A DNA stretch of 50,710 nucleotides from an uncultured Clostridia bacterium (GCA_944376195.1 CALWBW010000012.1:1-50710); one strand, 5' to 3'. Positions 8,994 through 15,944 are shown, counted from the stretch's first letter. Translations and numbers: made by a program. Notes: a model not told the origin generated them from the letters alone.

Positions 8994-9022
8994 ATTATAG
9001 CCGTTTTTTTTGTGCATGACAA
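8994..9022 (-). promoter_or_regulatory. Sigma-A promoter of the TerB-N/DUF2791 operon
   Basis: On the minus strand TTGTCA (9017-9022) is separated by exactly 17 bases from TATAAT (8994-8999). The TerB-N start codon lies 31 bases further on. It is close to consensus, suggesting constitutive expression. Confidence 0.85.
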
Positions 9023-9089
9023 GGTCTTCCACCCAGTTTTTCACATTCTTTCATTTTTTCAAATTTCAGTTGTGCGGAAATTTTCCTTC

Positions 9090-9118
9090 TTGACTTTTTG
9101 AAACATTCATAGTATAAT
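9090..9118 (+). promoter_or_regulatory. Promoter of tRNA-Cys
   Basis: TTGACT (9090-9095), a 17-base spacer and TATAAT (9113-9118), ending 29 bases before the tRNA. It is divergent from the TerB-N promoter. Confidence 0.85.
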
Positions 9119-9147
9119 AATCCTCGCCGTTGTAAAAGCGGTGACAC

Positions 9148-9221
9148 GGCGTCATAGCCAAGCGGTAAGGCAGAGGTCTGCAAAACCTTCATCCCCGGTT
9201 CGATTCCGGGTGGCGCCTCCA
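9148..9221 (+). tRNA. tRNA-Cys(GCA)
   Basis: A 74-base cloverleaf: acceptor GGCGTCA pairs with TGGCGCC, the discriminator is T, and CCA is encoded. The anticodon loop reads GTCTGCAAAACC with anticodon GCA, and the T-arm is CCCCGGTTCGATTCCGGG. U73 is the expected identity base for cysteine. It has its own promoter and terminator. Confidence 0.97.
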
Positions 9222-9223
9222 AA

Positions 9224-9255
9224 AAAACCCCGAAGAAGCATCTTCGGGGTTTTTT
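9224..9255 (+). terminator. Intrinsic terminator of tRNA-Cys
   Basis: CCCCGAAGA (9228-9236), loop AGCA, then TCTTCGGGG, followed by six T. The stem starts a few bases after the tRNA CCA. Confidence 0.93.
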
Positions 9256-9284
9256 CATGTTGCCGCCTTTCTCAAGCGGTATAC

Positions 9285-9313
9285 TTGTCAAAGGTGTCTG
9301 CGCGTGCTACAAT
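9285..9313 (+). promoter_or_regulatory. Promoter of the mgtE transcript
   Basis: TTGTCA (9285-9290), a 17-base spacer, TACAAT (9308-9313). The start codon of mgtE is 280 bases downstream, so the transcript has a long leader. Confidence 0.82.
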
Positions 9314-9348
9314 GAGGTAGCCGGGAATCACACGGCAAAACAAAAAAA

Positions 9349-9490
9349 GCGAGGTGAAACAGAATGGACGCAGGAAGTAGTTGCGGCACGGATGTGGGAG
9401 TTCGATTATCCAAAACCAGCAATACGGCTTTTCTGTCGGCCGTTTTGTTTCTGTAACTCCTGCATTGTGTCACACTTCCTATCTTCACCG
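9349..9490 (+). promoter_or_regulatory. Structured 5' leader RNA of mgtE, unclassified (riboswitch candidate)
   Basis: This stretch folds into nested long-range helices by eye. GGTGAA (9353-9358) pairs with TTCACC (9484-9489). GGAAGT (9373-9378) pairs with ACTTCC (9474-9479). GATGTGGGAGTT (9391-9402) pairs with AACTCCTGCATT (9455-9466) with three G-U pairs. ACGGC (9424-9428) pairs with GCCGT (9439-9443). A small GCCG/CGGC hairpin (9320-9336) precedes it, and a terminator-like hairpin follows directly. Gram-positive mgtE genes are often controlled by the magnesium M-box, but the M-box core sequence was not found here. A metal-sensing role is inferred from the gene it precedes. Confidence 0.6.
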
Positions 9491-9491
9491 C

Positions 9492-9524
9492 CGTCTGCGC
9501 AGGGATCTGCACAGACGTTCTTTT
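9492..9524 (+). terminator. Terminator-like hairpin in the mgtE leader (possible attenuator)
   Basis: CGTCTG-C-GCAG (9492-9502), loop GGAT, CTGC-A-CAGACG (9507-9517), followed by TTCTTTT. It lies inside the leader, about 70 bases before the mgtE start, directly after the structured region, where an expression platform would be. The T tract is short and interrupted, so termination strength is uncertain. Confidence 0.6.
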
Positions 9525-9592
9525 CGTGCGTTTTACTGCATGATGAGATCGTGTGTTGGTGAAAAATAAATAATCATCAGGAGGAAGTTGAC

Positions 9593-10945
9593 ATGATGGA
9601 AACAGCATTGCAGCTCATTCAAGAGCGCAAATTCATGGAATTAGCCCGTCTTTTAAAGACGCAAAACGCCGCGGACATTGCCGTCCTGCTTGGTGAGGTG
9701 GACGAAGCGACCCTTCCGCTTGTCTATCGTATTCTGCCGAAAGAATTGGCGGCAGAAACCTTCGTCGAAATGGAACCGGAGCAGCAGGAACTTTTGATTC
9801 GTTCTTTCAGCGATCGGGAATTGCGTGAAATGTTGGACGAACTGTTTCTTGACGATACGGTCGATATCATTGAGGAAATGCCGGCGGGTGTTGTCAAACG
9901 TATTTTGAAAAACTCTGACGTGCAGACACGCCGCAGCATCAATGAGATTCTGCAATATCCGGAAGACTCCGCCGGCACGATCATGACCATCGAATATGTC
10001 GATCTGAAACGCGATATGACGGTCGTGCAGGCTTTTGACCGAATCCGTCGAACCGGTTATGACAAAGAAACAATTTACGACTGTTATGTCACAGACGCCA
10101 GCCGAAAGCTGCTCGGTCTCGTCACGGTGCGGACGCTCCTGCTCTCTTCTCCGGACTGTATCATTGGCGACATCATGGACACCAATATTGTCAGCGTCGG
10201 TACGCACGACGATCAGGAATATGTTGCCCATCAATTTGAAAAATACGATTTGCTTGCCATTCCCGTGGTAGATACGGAAAATCGCCTTGTCGGCATTGTC
10301 ACGTTTGACGACGCCATGGACGTCATTCAGGAAGAAAACACGGAAGACATTGAAATCATGGGCGGTATGACGCCGTCTGAAAAAACGTATTTGCGTTCTA
10401 CTTCTCTGGATTTATTCCGGCACCGGATTCCGTGGCTCCTTTTGCTCATGGTCTCCGCCACGTTTACCGGAATGATTATCACCGGATTTGAAAGTGCCCT
10501 GGCCGTTCAGGTCGTTTTAACGGCGTTCATTCCCATGCTGATGGATACCGGAGGAAACTCCGGTTCCCAATCGTCCGTTACAATTATTCGTGCACTATCC
10601 TTAGGAGAAATTGAATTTTCCGACTTAGCCAGCGTCGTTTGGAAAGAAATCCGTGCAGCAGTCCTCTGTGGAACCGTGTTAGCCGCAGCCTGCTTTGTAA
10701 AAATCATGCTGATTGACCGGCTTCTCATGGGCAATACCGACGTAACAGTACTTGTCGCCGCGGTCGTTTGTGTGACAATGGCGTTAACCGTGCTTGTTGC
10801 CAAGATTATCGGCTGCATTTTACCGATGACCGCAAAAAAGATGGGGTTTGACCCGGCTGTGATGGCAAGTCCTTTCATCACCACGATTGTAGATGCGATA
10901 TCGCTGCTTGTTTATTTCGGCATTGCCCATCTGCTGCTGTTTTAA
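9593..10945 (+). CDS. mgtE: Magnesium transporter MgtE
   Basis: A 450-residue magnesium channel/transporter of the cytoplasmic membrane. The order is canonical: a helical N domain (about 1-130), two CBS domains (about 135-255) that sense cytosolic magnesium, a plug helix, and five transmembrane segments from about 280. The signature of the pore, MDTGGNSGSQ, is at 317-326, and the acidic DPAVMASPFITTIVD segment is in the last helices. The start ATG follows AGGAGGAAG by six bases; a second ATG is adjacent. A long structured leader with a terminator-like hairpin precedes it, so premature termination is the likely control. A strong terminator follows, so it is monocistronic. Confidence 0.96.
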   Translation: MMETALQLIQERKFMELARLLKTQNAADIAVLLGEVDEATLPLVYRILPKELAAETFVEMEPEQQELLIRSFSDRELREMLDELFLDDTVDIIEEMPAGVVKRILKNSDVQTRRSINEILQYPEDSAGTIMTIEYVDLKRDMTVVQAFDRIRRTGYDKETIYDCYVTDASRKLLGLVTVRTLLLSSPDCIIGDIMDTNIVSVGTHDDQEYVAHQFEKYDLLAIPVVDTENRLVGIVTFDDAMDVIQEENTEDIEIMGGMTPSEKTYLRSTSLDLFRHRIPWLLLLMVSATFTGMIITGFESALAVQVVLTAFIPMLMDTGGNSGSQSSVTIIRALSLGEIEFSDLASVVWKEIRAAVLCGTVLAAACFVKIMLIDRLLMGNTDVTVLVAAVVCVTMALTVLVAKIIGCILPMTAKKMGFDPAVMASPFITTIVDAISLLVYFGIAHLLLF

Positions 10946-11010
10946 CAGTCCCGGCAAGAAGAACGGCTGTACTGTTACATCCGTTTTGCCCTGCCGCTGC
11001 ATAAACTGGC

Positions 11011-11048
11011 AACCCGTCCGGCAAATAATACTTGCCGGACGGGTTTTT
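11011..11048 (+). terminator. Intrinsic terminator of mgtE
   Basis: A 14-base stem AACCCGTCCGGCAA (11011-11024) pairs with TTGCCGGACGGGTT, followed by a T tract. Confidence 0.93.
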
Positions 11049-11115
11049 TACATGCCCTTCTTATTAATTTCTCCATAAAGCGGGCAAACCCTCTCAGCAA
11101 AGCTTTCTCGCAACA

Positions 11116-11643
11116 TCAATTCTTCAGATCAATATAATAAAAATTTTTACAGTTGCTTTCGCGGTAAAGCACACCACCGTTTGCGCGGATCACTCTATTT
11201 GAGCGCTCGTTATCCGTGTTTGCACTGACCTGAAGTTGCCGGATTCCCAGATTCCAAGCCTCCTCCATCAGCAAAGCCAAAATCCGACGGCCGTAGCCCC
11301 TGCCTCGGTATGGTTCCGCAATAGCGTAGCCGATATGACCGCTTCCTTCGCGCAGGCTGTCGTTCAGCTCGTGGCGCAGACGTCCGCACCCAACCGGTAT
11401 ATCGTCCGCCATCAACCAGTAGGTCGTCTGCGGCACCATCCAATCCGGCATACCGATCCCGTGGTCATATGCATATTCCTGCTTGAGCCACGCACGGAAC
11501 CCATCGTAAGATATCCCCTTTACCTGGTTGTGAAAGCCGTTTTCATTTTTTCCAATACCCTGCAACATTTCATAAACTGCTTCACCGTCAGACAAGGACA
11601 ATGGCTGCAACGTCAGAGTTTCTGTTTCATGCACCCGTTCCAT
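11116..11643 (-). CDS. GNAT family N-acetyltransferase
   Basis: A 175-residue acetyl-CoA-dependent acetyltransferase. The acetyl-CoA binding motif appears as EPYRGRGYGRRIL (R/Q-x-x-G-x-G/A type), followed by LGIRQLQVSANTDNERSNRVIRANG in pieces typical of the RimI/GNAT fold, and a VGCGRLRH strand before it. The ATG has an excellent AGGAGGAGG ribosome site. It is probably transcribed alone from a site within the gap before 11727, or by readthrough of the hairpin there. The substrate is unknown; similar stand-alone GNATs modify small molecules or protein N-termini. Confidence 0.87.
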   Translation of the reverse strand: MERVHETETLTLQPLSLSDGEAVYEMLQGIGKNENGFHNQVKGISYDGFRAWLKQEYAYDHGIGMPDWMVPQTTYWLMADDIPVGCGRLRHELNDSLREGSGHIGYAIAEPYRGRGYGRRILALLMEEAWNLGIRQLQVSANTDNERSNRVIRANGGVLYRESNCKNFYYIDLKN

Positions 11644-11666
11644 AACCTCCTCCTGAAGTTAAACTT

Positions 11667-11701
11667 GAAAAAATACGCAGATTTAAATCTGCGTATTTTT
11701 T
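11667..11701 (-). terminator. Perfectly palindromic terminator after the membrane-protein gene
   Basis: AAATACGCAGATTT mirrored over 11671-11698, flanked by A and T runs, so it can work in either direction. It separates the small membrane protein gene from the GNAT gene. Confidence 0.85.
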
Positions 11702-11726
11702 GTAATAACCCTGATATCTGCCTTTT

Positions 11727-12281
11727 TTACGCGGTATGGCGTTCCTCTAAGCTTTCTTCAAGCGGCATACGATACTCATACCGGCTGTCAAGGCGCATCA
11801 ACGAATAATGCAAAGCGCGTTCATGCGCCCGGAGTATCGTTCCGACAATATAGGAAACCATGGCGAAAAAATAAATTGCCAAAGGAACAAGCAACAAAAC
11901 CCGATCCGCCGCGTAATATAAATTCCAAGATAGCGCCATTCCTTCTACAAGTGCGGAGAAGGGCGCAATTAACAAAAAGTAAAGCTGTGCAAATCCGCCC
12001 AGCAGGAATCCATATCCCAAATAGCCCATTGCTCCCATAATGCCAACCAGCGCCAGTAACACGCCATAGGCGACAAAACAGGAGGTCCATTTCTTATAAC
12101 CAAGCCATATGGGAACCAGTAAAAACAGGAGAACATAAACGGTAGACATAACAACGCTGATACCATCCAAAACACCGCTGGTGCCGTCTATACGATAACT
12201 AATCCCACTAAACAGCTCAAAAACCAATCCAAATATCAAAATTCCCGCTGTTACAAAGGCTCCTTTGCATACTTTTTTCAT
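11727..12281 (-). CDS. Small polytopic membrane protein of unknown function
   Basis: A 184-residue protein not recognised as a known family. It has about five hydrophobic segments: residues about 5-30, 43-62, 66-100, 105-125 and 130-155. The loops are short, and a positively charged cytoplasmic C-terminal tail ends LEESLEERHTA. The start ATG at 12279-12281 was chosen because GGAGG lies six bases upstream; the ATG three bases earlier would be too close. It is followed by a strong terminator, so it is probably monocistronic. A possible promoter is at 12366-12394. No transport motif or catalytic residues were seen. Confidence 0.7.
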   Translation of the reverse strand: MKKVCKGAFVTAGILIFGLVFELFSGISYRIDGTSGVLDGISVVMSTVYVLLFLLVPIWLGYKKWTSCFVAYGVLLALVGIMGAMGYLGYGFLLGGFAQLYFLLIAPFSALVEGMALSWNLYYAADRVLLLVPLAIYFFAMVSYIVGTILRAHERALHYSLMRLDSRYEYRMPLEESLEERHTA

Positions 12282-12365
12282 CATGACCCTCCCTGGCAAC
12301 CACAAGGTTTTTACCTTTTTCTATCTCACAAGCAACATATAAAACAGTCAACATAATCTATTAAG

Positions 12366-12394
12366 ATTTTACTGCAATTCTTATAAAATCTCAA
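12366..12394 (-). promoter_or_regulatory. Possible promoter of the membrane-protein gene
   Basis: TTGAGA (12389-12394), 17-base spacer, TAAAAT (12366-12371) on the minus strand, 84 bases before the start codon. The surrounding region 12282-12460 is AT-rich and holds nothing else recognisable. Confidence 0.5.
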
Positions 12395-12463
12395 CCCTCT
12401 TTTCTCCATTTTTTGCATTGTAATCATTTGTAACCGTTCTGTCATTTCTTTTTCAGGTAAGTA

Positions 12464-12492
12464 TTGCGGTTTTTGGGGGGGTGTGGTATACT
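12464..12492 (+). promoter_or_regulatory. Promoter of the phosphoribosyltransferase-glmM operon
   Basis: TTGCGG (12464-12469), 17 bases including a run of seven G, TATACT (12487-12492). The first start codon lies about 150 bases downstream. Confidence 0.7.
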
Positions 12493-12498
12493 GTGGGC

Positions 12499-12645
12499 AT
12501 AAAGGCGAAAAAACAGGTTCTTTGCGGTTTCGACCGGATATCTGTAATTGCAAATTCTGGCCATTCCAACAAGAACTCTCGGTTTTCTCAAATATGTGAA
12601 AACAGGCCGCGCAACCGGATTTCGGCCTGTGCGAAGGAGCAGATC
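12499..12645 (+). promoter_or_regulatory. Structured leader of the phosphoribosyltransferase operon, unclassified
   Basis: Several helices are visible. GGTTCTT pairs with AAGAACT (about 12518-12577), closing a domain that contains a UUCG-capped CGGT/ACCG hairpin. A GTTTTC/GAAAAC hairpin follows. A CAGGCCG/CGGCCTG hairpin (about 12604-12630) ends just before the AAGGAG ribosome site. Phosphoribosyltransferase genes often carry purine riboswitches, but the purine-aptamer core is absent. The class and ligand, if any, are unknown. Confidence 0.45.
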
Positions 12646-13206
12646 ATGATGAACAGCGTCTATCCAATTACCATCGCCGGTATTACAAGAGATCTTCCGC
12701 TCTGCCGGGTAACCGATGATCTTTACATCGGTGCGTTTGTCATGTTTGGCGATGTAGAGATGACCGTCACAGCGGCCGAACAGCTTTTAAAGCGCGCGCC
12801 AGCGTTTGATGTCATTGTAACAGCTGAAGCAAAGGGCATTCCCCTGGCTTATGAAATGGCGCGGCAATCCGGCAAATATCATTACATTGTAGCACGCAAG
12901 TACCCAAAACTGTACATGAAAAATGTTGTGGCAACCAAAGTCCGCTCTATCACAACGGATCGGGAGCAGACCCTTTACCTCGCCCAGGATGAGGCGGAAT
13001 ACCTCAAGGGCAAACGCGTCTTAATTGTGGATGACGTCATCAGTACCGGAGAGTCGCTTTATGCCGTTGAGAAATTGGTAGAGAAAGCCGGCGCTGCCGT
13101 AGTCGGCCGCATGGCCGTTTTGGCGGAAGGCGACGCCACGGAACGCGACGATATTCTTTATTTGGAAAAGCTTCCGCTTTTCCACGCGGACGGAAGCATA
13201 AAATAA
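12646..13206 (+). CDS. Type I phosphoribosyltransferase (adenine/xanthine PRTase-like)
   Basis: A 186-residue cytosolic PRTase. The PRPP-binding loop VLIVDDVISTGES is unmistakable, and TAEAKGIPLAYEMAR matches the APRT/XPRT-type flexible region. The ATG at 12646 has GGAG six bases upstream, with a second ATG adjacent. It probably salvages a purine base to its nucleotide using PRPP. The base cannot be assigned: the length and the text are closest to the APT-like enzymes that accompany glmM-region genes in Clostridia. It is the first gene of an operon with the beta-helix acyltransferase (38-base gap) and glmM. Confidence 0.85.
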   Translation: MMNSVYPITIAGITRDLPLCRVTDDLYIGAFVMFGDVEMTVTAAEQLLKRAPAFDVIVTAEAKGIPLAYEMARQSGKYHYIVARKYPKLYMKNVVATKVRSITTDREQTLYLAQDEAEYLKGKRVLIVDDVISTGESLYAVEKLVEKAGAAVVGRMAVLAEGDATERDDILYLEKLPLFHADGSIK

Positions 13207-13244
13207 ATTTTTTGCAGGCGGGATATCCCCGCAAGAGGTCGAGT

Positions 13245-13916
13245 ATGGAAAATCTTGAAACATGTAAGCTGTTTACGCTGGAGCATTCGATAGCAGGCGA
13301 ACTTCTGTCTACATATCAATATCCGTGGCAGGCACTTGCGCATATTAAAGATTTTATTTTAAAAATCGGACCGACGCTTGATCCTCGCGCCTATCACAGC
13401 CCCCAGGCCGGCGTATGGATTGCCAATACAGCCAAGATTTTTCCTTCGGCATACATTGGAGGTCCCTGCATTATCGGACCCGGAACGGAAATCCGTCACT
13501 GCGCATTCCTCCGCGGAAATGCCATCATCGGTGAAAATGTCGTGGTTGGAAATTCTACGGAGCTGAAGAACGTCATATTATTTGATAACGTCCAGGTACC
13601 GCACTTCAATTACGTAGGAGATTCCATTCTGGGGTATCGGGCGCATATGGGCGCGGGCGCCGTCACTTCAAATGTAAAAAGCGACAAGACTCCGGTGGCC
13701 GTAAAGGGCACATTCGGAACTATCGAGACGGGATTAAAAAAATTCGGCGCGATACTGGGAGACCATGTGGAAATCGGCTGCAACAGTGTTTTAAATCCCG
13801 GCACGGTAATCGGACGTCACAGCACCGTATATCCCACATCCTGTGTACGCGGCTACGTCCCGGAGGGATGTATTTGGAAAGCGCCCGGCAATATCGTGAA
13901 AAAGGAGAACCGATAA
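13245..13916 (+). CDS. Left-handed beta-helix acyltransferase, GlmU C-terminal-like
   Basis: A 223-residue protein whose middle and C-terminal parts consist of hexapeptide repeats (IANTAKIF, IGGPCIIGPG, IIGENVVVG, IGCNSVLNPG, VIGRHSTVYP), the left-handed beta-helix of sugar acyltransferases. The order NTAKIF...GPCIIGPG...LRGNAIIG...NSTELKN...GDSILG resembles the acetyltransferase half of GlmU. There is no nucleotidyltransferase domain (no LAAGxGTRM). Its stop codon overlaps the glmM start in TAATG, so the two are translationally coupled. An acetyltransferase step on glucosamine-1-phosphate or a related amino sugar is inferred from that neighbour; the substrate is unproven. Confidence 0.82.
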   Translation: MENLETCKLFTLEHSIAGELLSTYQYPWQALAHIKDFILKIGPTLDPRAYHSPQAGVWIANTAKIFPSAYIGGPCIIGPGTEIRHCAFLRGNAIIGENVVVGNSTELKNVILFDNVQVPHFNYVGDSILGYRAHMGAGAVTSNVKSDKTPVAVKGTFGTIETGLKKFGAILGDHVEIGCNSVLNPGTVIGRHSTVYPTSCVRGYVPEGCIWKAPGNIVKKENR

Positions 13917-15262
13917 TGGGGAGATTATTTGGAACCGATGGGATACGCGGAATCGCAGGAGAGACGCTGACCCGGGAGCTTGCCATGGAAATTGGCGGCG
14001 CCGCTGCGGAAGTTCTCTCCGGCCTGCGGCGCAGGCCGCTTTTCGTCATCGGTAAGGACACCCGGATGTCCTCCGACATGCTGGAATGCGCCATCGCCGC
14101 CGGACTCTGTTCCGTTGGCGCCGATGTGATTTTTACCGGTGTTGTCCCGACTCCGGCTGTCGCGTATCTGATCGGTAAATATAAGGCAGACGCCGGCGTC
14201 ATGATCTCCGCTTCGCACAATTCTGCGGAGTTTAACGGCATCAAGGTGTTCGGCGGCGACGGATATAAACTGGCCGACGCATTGGAAGAACAAATCGAGG
14301 CCATTGTTTTAGACGGCGCGGAAATGCGGAAGCCTTCCGTAGGGATTGATTTGGGAAAAGCAACCCACGCGGAAAACGCATGCCTTGATTATGTAAACTA
14401 TCTAAAAACGACTGTTCCCTATTCGCTTGACGGGCTTCGAATTGCAGTTGACTGTGCAAACGGTTCTGCAAGCACAACTGCGCACAAGCTTTTTACTGAG
14501 CTTGGCGCGGATGCGACATTCCTGTTTGATACGCCGGATGGCACCAACATCAATGCGGGGTGTGGTTCTTTGCATTTGGATGCGCTGAAGGCCTATGTCG
14601 TCGAACATGGGCTGGATGCCGGCATTGCCTTTGATGGCGACGCCGACCGTTGCCTGTGTGTAGATGACACCGGCAGCGAAATCGACGGGGATATCATCAT
14701 GGCAATCTGCGCCAAAGATATGAAAGAGCGCGGGAAATTAAACCATGACACAGTGGTCGGCACCATTATGACCAATATGGGATTTATGCGCTTCTGCGAA
14801 GAAAACGGTCTGCGTTTCTCCGCCACAAAAGTTGGTGACCGGTATGTGCTGGAAGAAATGCTGCTTGAAAATTACAGTTTTGGCGGCGAGCAGTCCGGGC
14901 ACCTGATTTTCCGCGACTTTGCGACTACCGGAGACGGACAGCTTACAGCCATTCAGTTGCTTTCCATGATGGCAAGACGCAAGGAAAAGCTCTCGGAACT
15001 CGCCCGCATCATGGAAAAATACCCACAGGTGATGGTAAACGTCAAAGTCTCGCCGGAAGGGAAAATTGCCTTTTATTCCGATCCCTGTGTACGGGCCGCT
15101 ACGGAACGCGCAAGAGCTGAACTGGGCTCGGAAGGCCGCATTGTCATTCGCGTTTCCGGTACGGAGCCGCTTGTCCGCGTTATGGTGGAAGGACGGGAAC
15201 TTGATAAAGTGACCAGAATTGCAAATGAAGCTGCGGACTCTATTCGTAAAAGTTTGTCCTAA
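13916..15262 (+). CDS. glmM: Phosphoglucosamine mutase GlmM
   Basis: A 448-residue cytosolic enzyme that converts glucosamine-6-phosphate to glucosamine-1-phosphate for UDP-GlcNAc and the cell wall. The start MGRLFGTDGIRG is the standard GlmM N-terminus. The catalytic serine is S100 in MISASHNSAEFNG. The metal loop DGDADR is at 241-246, the sugar-binding loop GEQSGH at 325-330, and the phosphate-binding RVSGTEPLVRVM is near the C-terminus. Length is normal. The ATG overlaps the upstream stop (TAATG) and has AAGGAG upstream. It is the last gene of the operon, ended by a terminator at 15272. Confidence 0.97.
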   Translation: MGRLFGTDGIRGIAGETLTRELAMEIGGAAAEVLSGLRRRPLFVIGKDTRMSSDMLECAIAAGLCSVGADVIFTGVVPTPAVAYLIGKYKADAGVMISASHNSAEFNGIKVFGGDGYKLADALEEQIEAIVLDGAEMRKPSVGIDLGKATHAENACLDYVNYLKTTVPYSLDGLRIAVDCANGSASTTAHKLFTELGADATFLFDTPDGTNINAGCGSLHLDALKAYVVEHGLDAGIAFDGDADRCLCVDDTGSEIDGDIIMAICAKDMKERGKLNHDTVVGTIMTNMGFMRFCEENGLRFSATKVGDRYVLEEMLLENYSFGGEQSGHLIFRDFATTGDGQLTAIQLLSMMARRKEKLSELARIMEKYPQVMVNVKVSPEGKIAFYSDPCVRAATERARAELGSEGRIVIRVSGTEPLVRVMVEGRELDKVTRIANEAADSIRKSLS

Positions 15263-15271
15263 ATCAGCAAA

Positions 15272-15310
15272 TGCGCCTGCTTATCTCATAAGATACGCAG
15301 GCGCGTTTAT
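15272..15310 (+). terminator. Intrinsic terminator of the glmM operon
   Basis: TGCGCCTGC (from 15272) pairs with GCAGGCGCG (to about 15305), with an inner TATCT/AGATA extension, followed by TTTATT. It can also serve the convergent rrf2-type gene. Confidence 0.85.
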
Positions 15311-15321
15311 TCCAGAAAACT

Positions 15322-15735
15322 TTATTTCGGTTCATTTTCCAAGAGAGAAGAAAGCGTAACGCTGTACAGTTCTTGCCGCAGACGGTCGTTCAACTCGCAA
15401 AAATACCGGTGGAACCGGCATTCCGGTTCCGCAACGGAACGCGGGCACAAATAATCCTCACGAGAACAATTGCTGACATGAATAGGACCCTCAATGGTCT
15501 CCACAATTTCGCCAACACTTACTTCGGATGGTGCTTTTTTTAAATAATATCCGCCCTGCGCTCCTTTTTTGGAATCAACGATTCCGGCCAAACTCAATTT
15601 TCTCAAAATTTTCAAAGCAAACCGAATGGTAACGCCGGTCCGCTCCGACAAATCCTTTGCACTTGCCACCGTGCCGATCACCGCCAATTCGTTTGCTATC
15701 CGCAATGCGTAATCGCTCTCATTCGTCAGACGCAA
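15322..15735 (-). CDS. Rrf2 family transcriptional regulator (IscR-like)
   Basis: A 137-residue DNA-binding protein. It opens RLTNESDYALRIANELA, the winged-helix start of Rrf2 regulators, with the recognition-helix region RTGVTIRFALKILRKL. Three cysteines in the loop (SNC, YLC, PEC) plus a fourth in RYFC resemble the cluster ligands of IscR/NsrR-type [2Fe-2S] sensors. The start is TTG at 15733-15735, chosen because AGGAGG lies seven bases upstream and because family members begin at this residue. It is transcribed alone; no isc/suf/nif genes are nearby. Its ligand and regulon are therefore unknown. Confidence 0.88.
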   Translation of the reverse strand: MRLTNESDYALRIANELAVIGTVASAKDLSERTGVTIRFALKILRKLSLAGIVDSKKGAQGGYYLKKAPSEVSVGEIVETIEGPIHVSNCSREDYLCPRSVAEPECRFHRYFCELNDRLRQELYSVTLSSLLENEPK

Positions 15736-15813
15736 ACTTTCGCCCTCCTCGCCTGATATTCCTTCGCTGCGCAGCAAGCGCGGCGTTTATTGTTTACCTT
15801 TTCGATATATATT

Positions 15814-15843
15814 ATTGTACATGATCCAGTACCGCTTTGTCAA
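15814..15843 (-). promoter_or_regulatory. Promoter of the Rrf2 regulator gene
   Basis: TTGACA (15838-15843), 18-base spacer, TACAAT (15814-15819) on the minus strand. An AT-rich ATATATATTAT stretch follows, possibly part of an autoregulatory site; this last point is speculation. Confidence 0.75.
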
Positions 15844-15886
15844 CCATCAGTACGGGAGATGATTTGGAACTCTGTATCTTTTTCTC

Positions 15887-15915
15887 TTGCAAAGCGATAC
15901 AAATAATGCTAAAAT
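15887..15915 (+). promoter_or_regulatory. Promoter of prfB
   Basis: TTGCAA (15887-15892), 17-base spacer, TAAAAT (15910-15915), 29 bases before the GTG start of prfB. Confidence 0.75.
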
Positions 15916-15944
15916 AAAATATCTATGTTTTCGGAGGGTTATCC

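Noticed and set aside
8995..9291. A minus-strand frame across tRNA-Cys giving text such as APPGIEPGMKVLQTSALPLG
   Set aside because: This is the well-known false protein from reading a tRNA gene in antisense; a perfect cloverleaf occupies the stretch.
9349..9490. M-box (ykoK) magnesium riboswitch ahead of mgtE
   Set aside because: The conserved M-box core (AGGTGAGGCTCC and the following junction bases) is not present, so the known class name was not used. A divergent member cannot be excluded without a covariance search.
12499..12645. Purine riboswitch ahead of the phosphoribosyltransferase
   Set aside because: The conserved three-way-junction bases and loop pair of the purine aptamer were not found.
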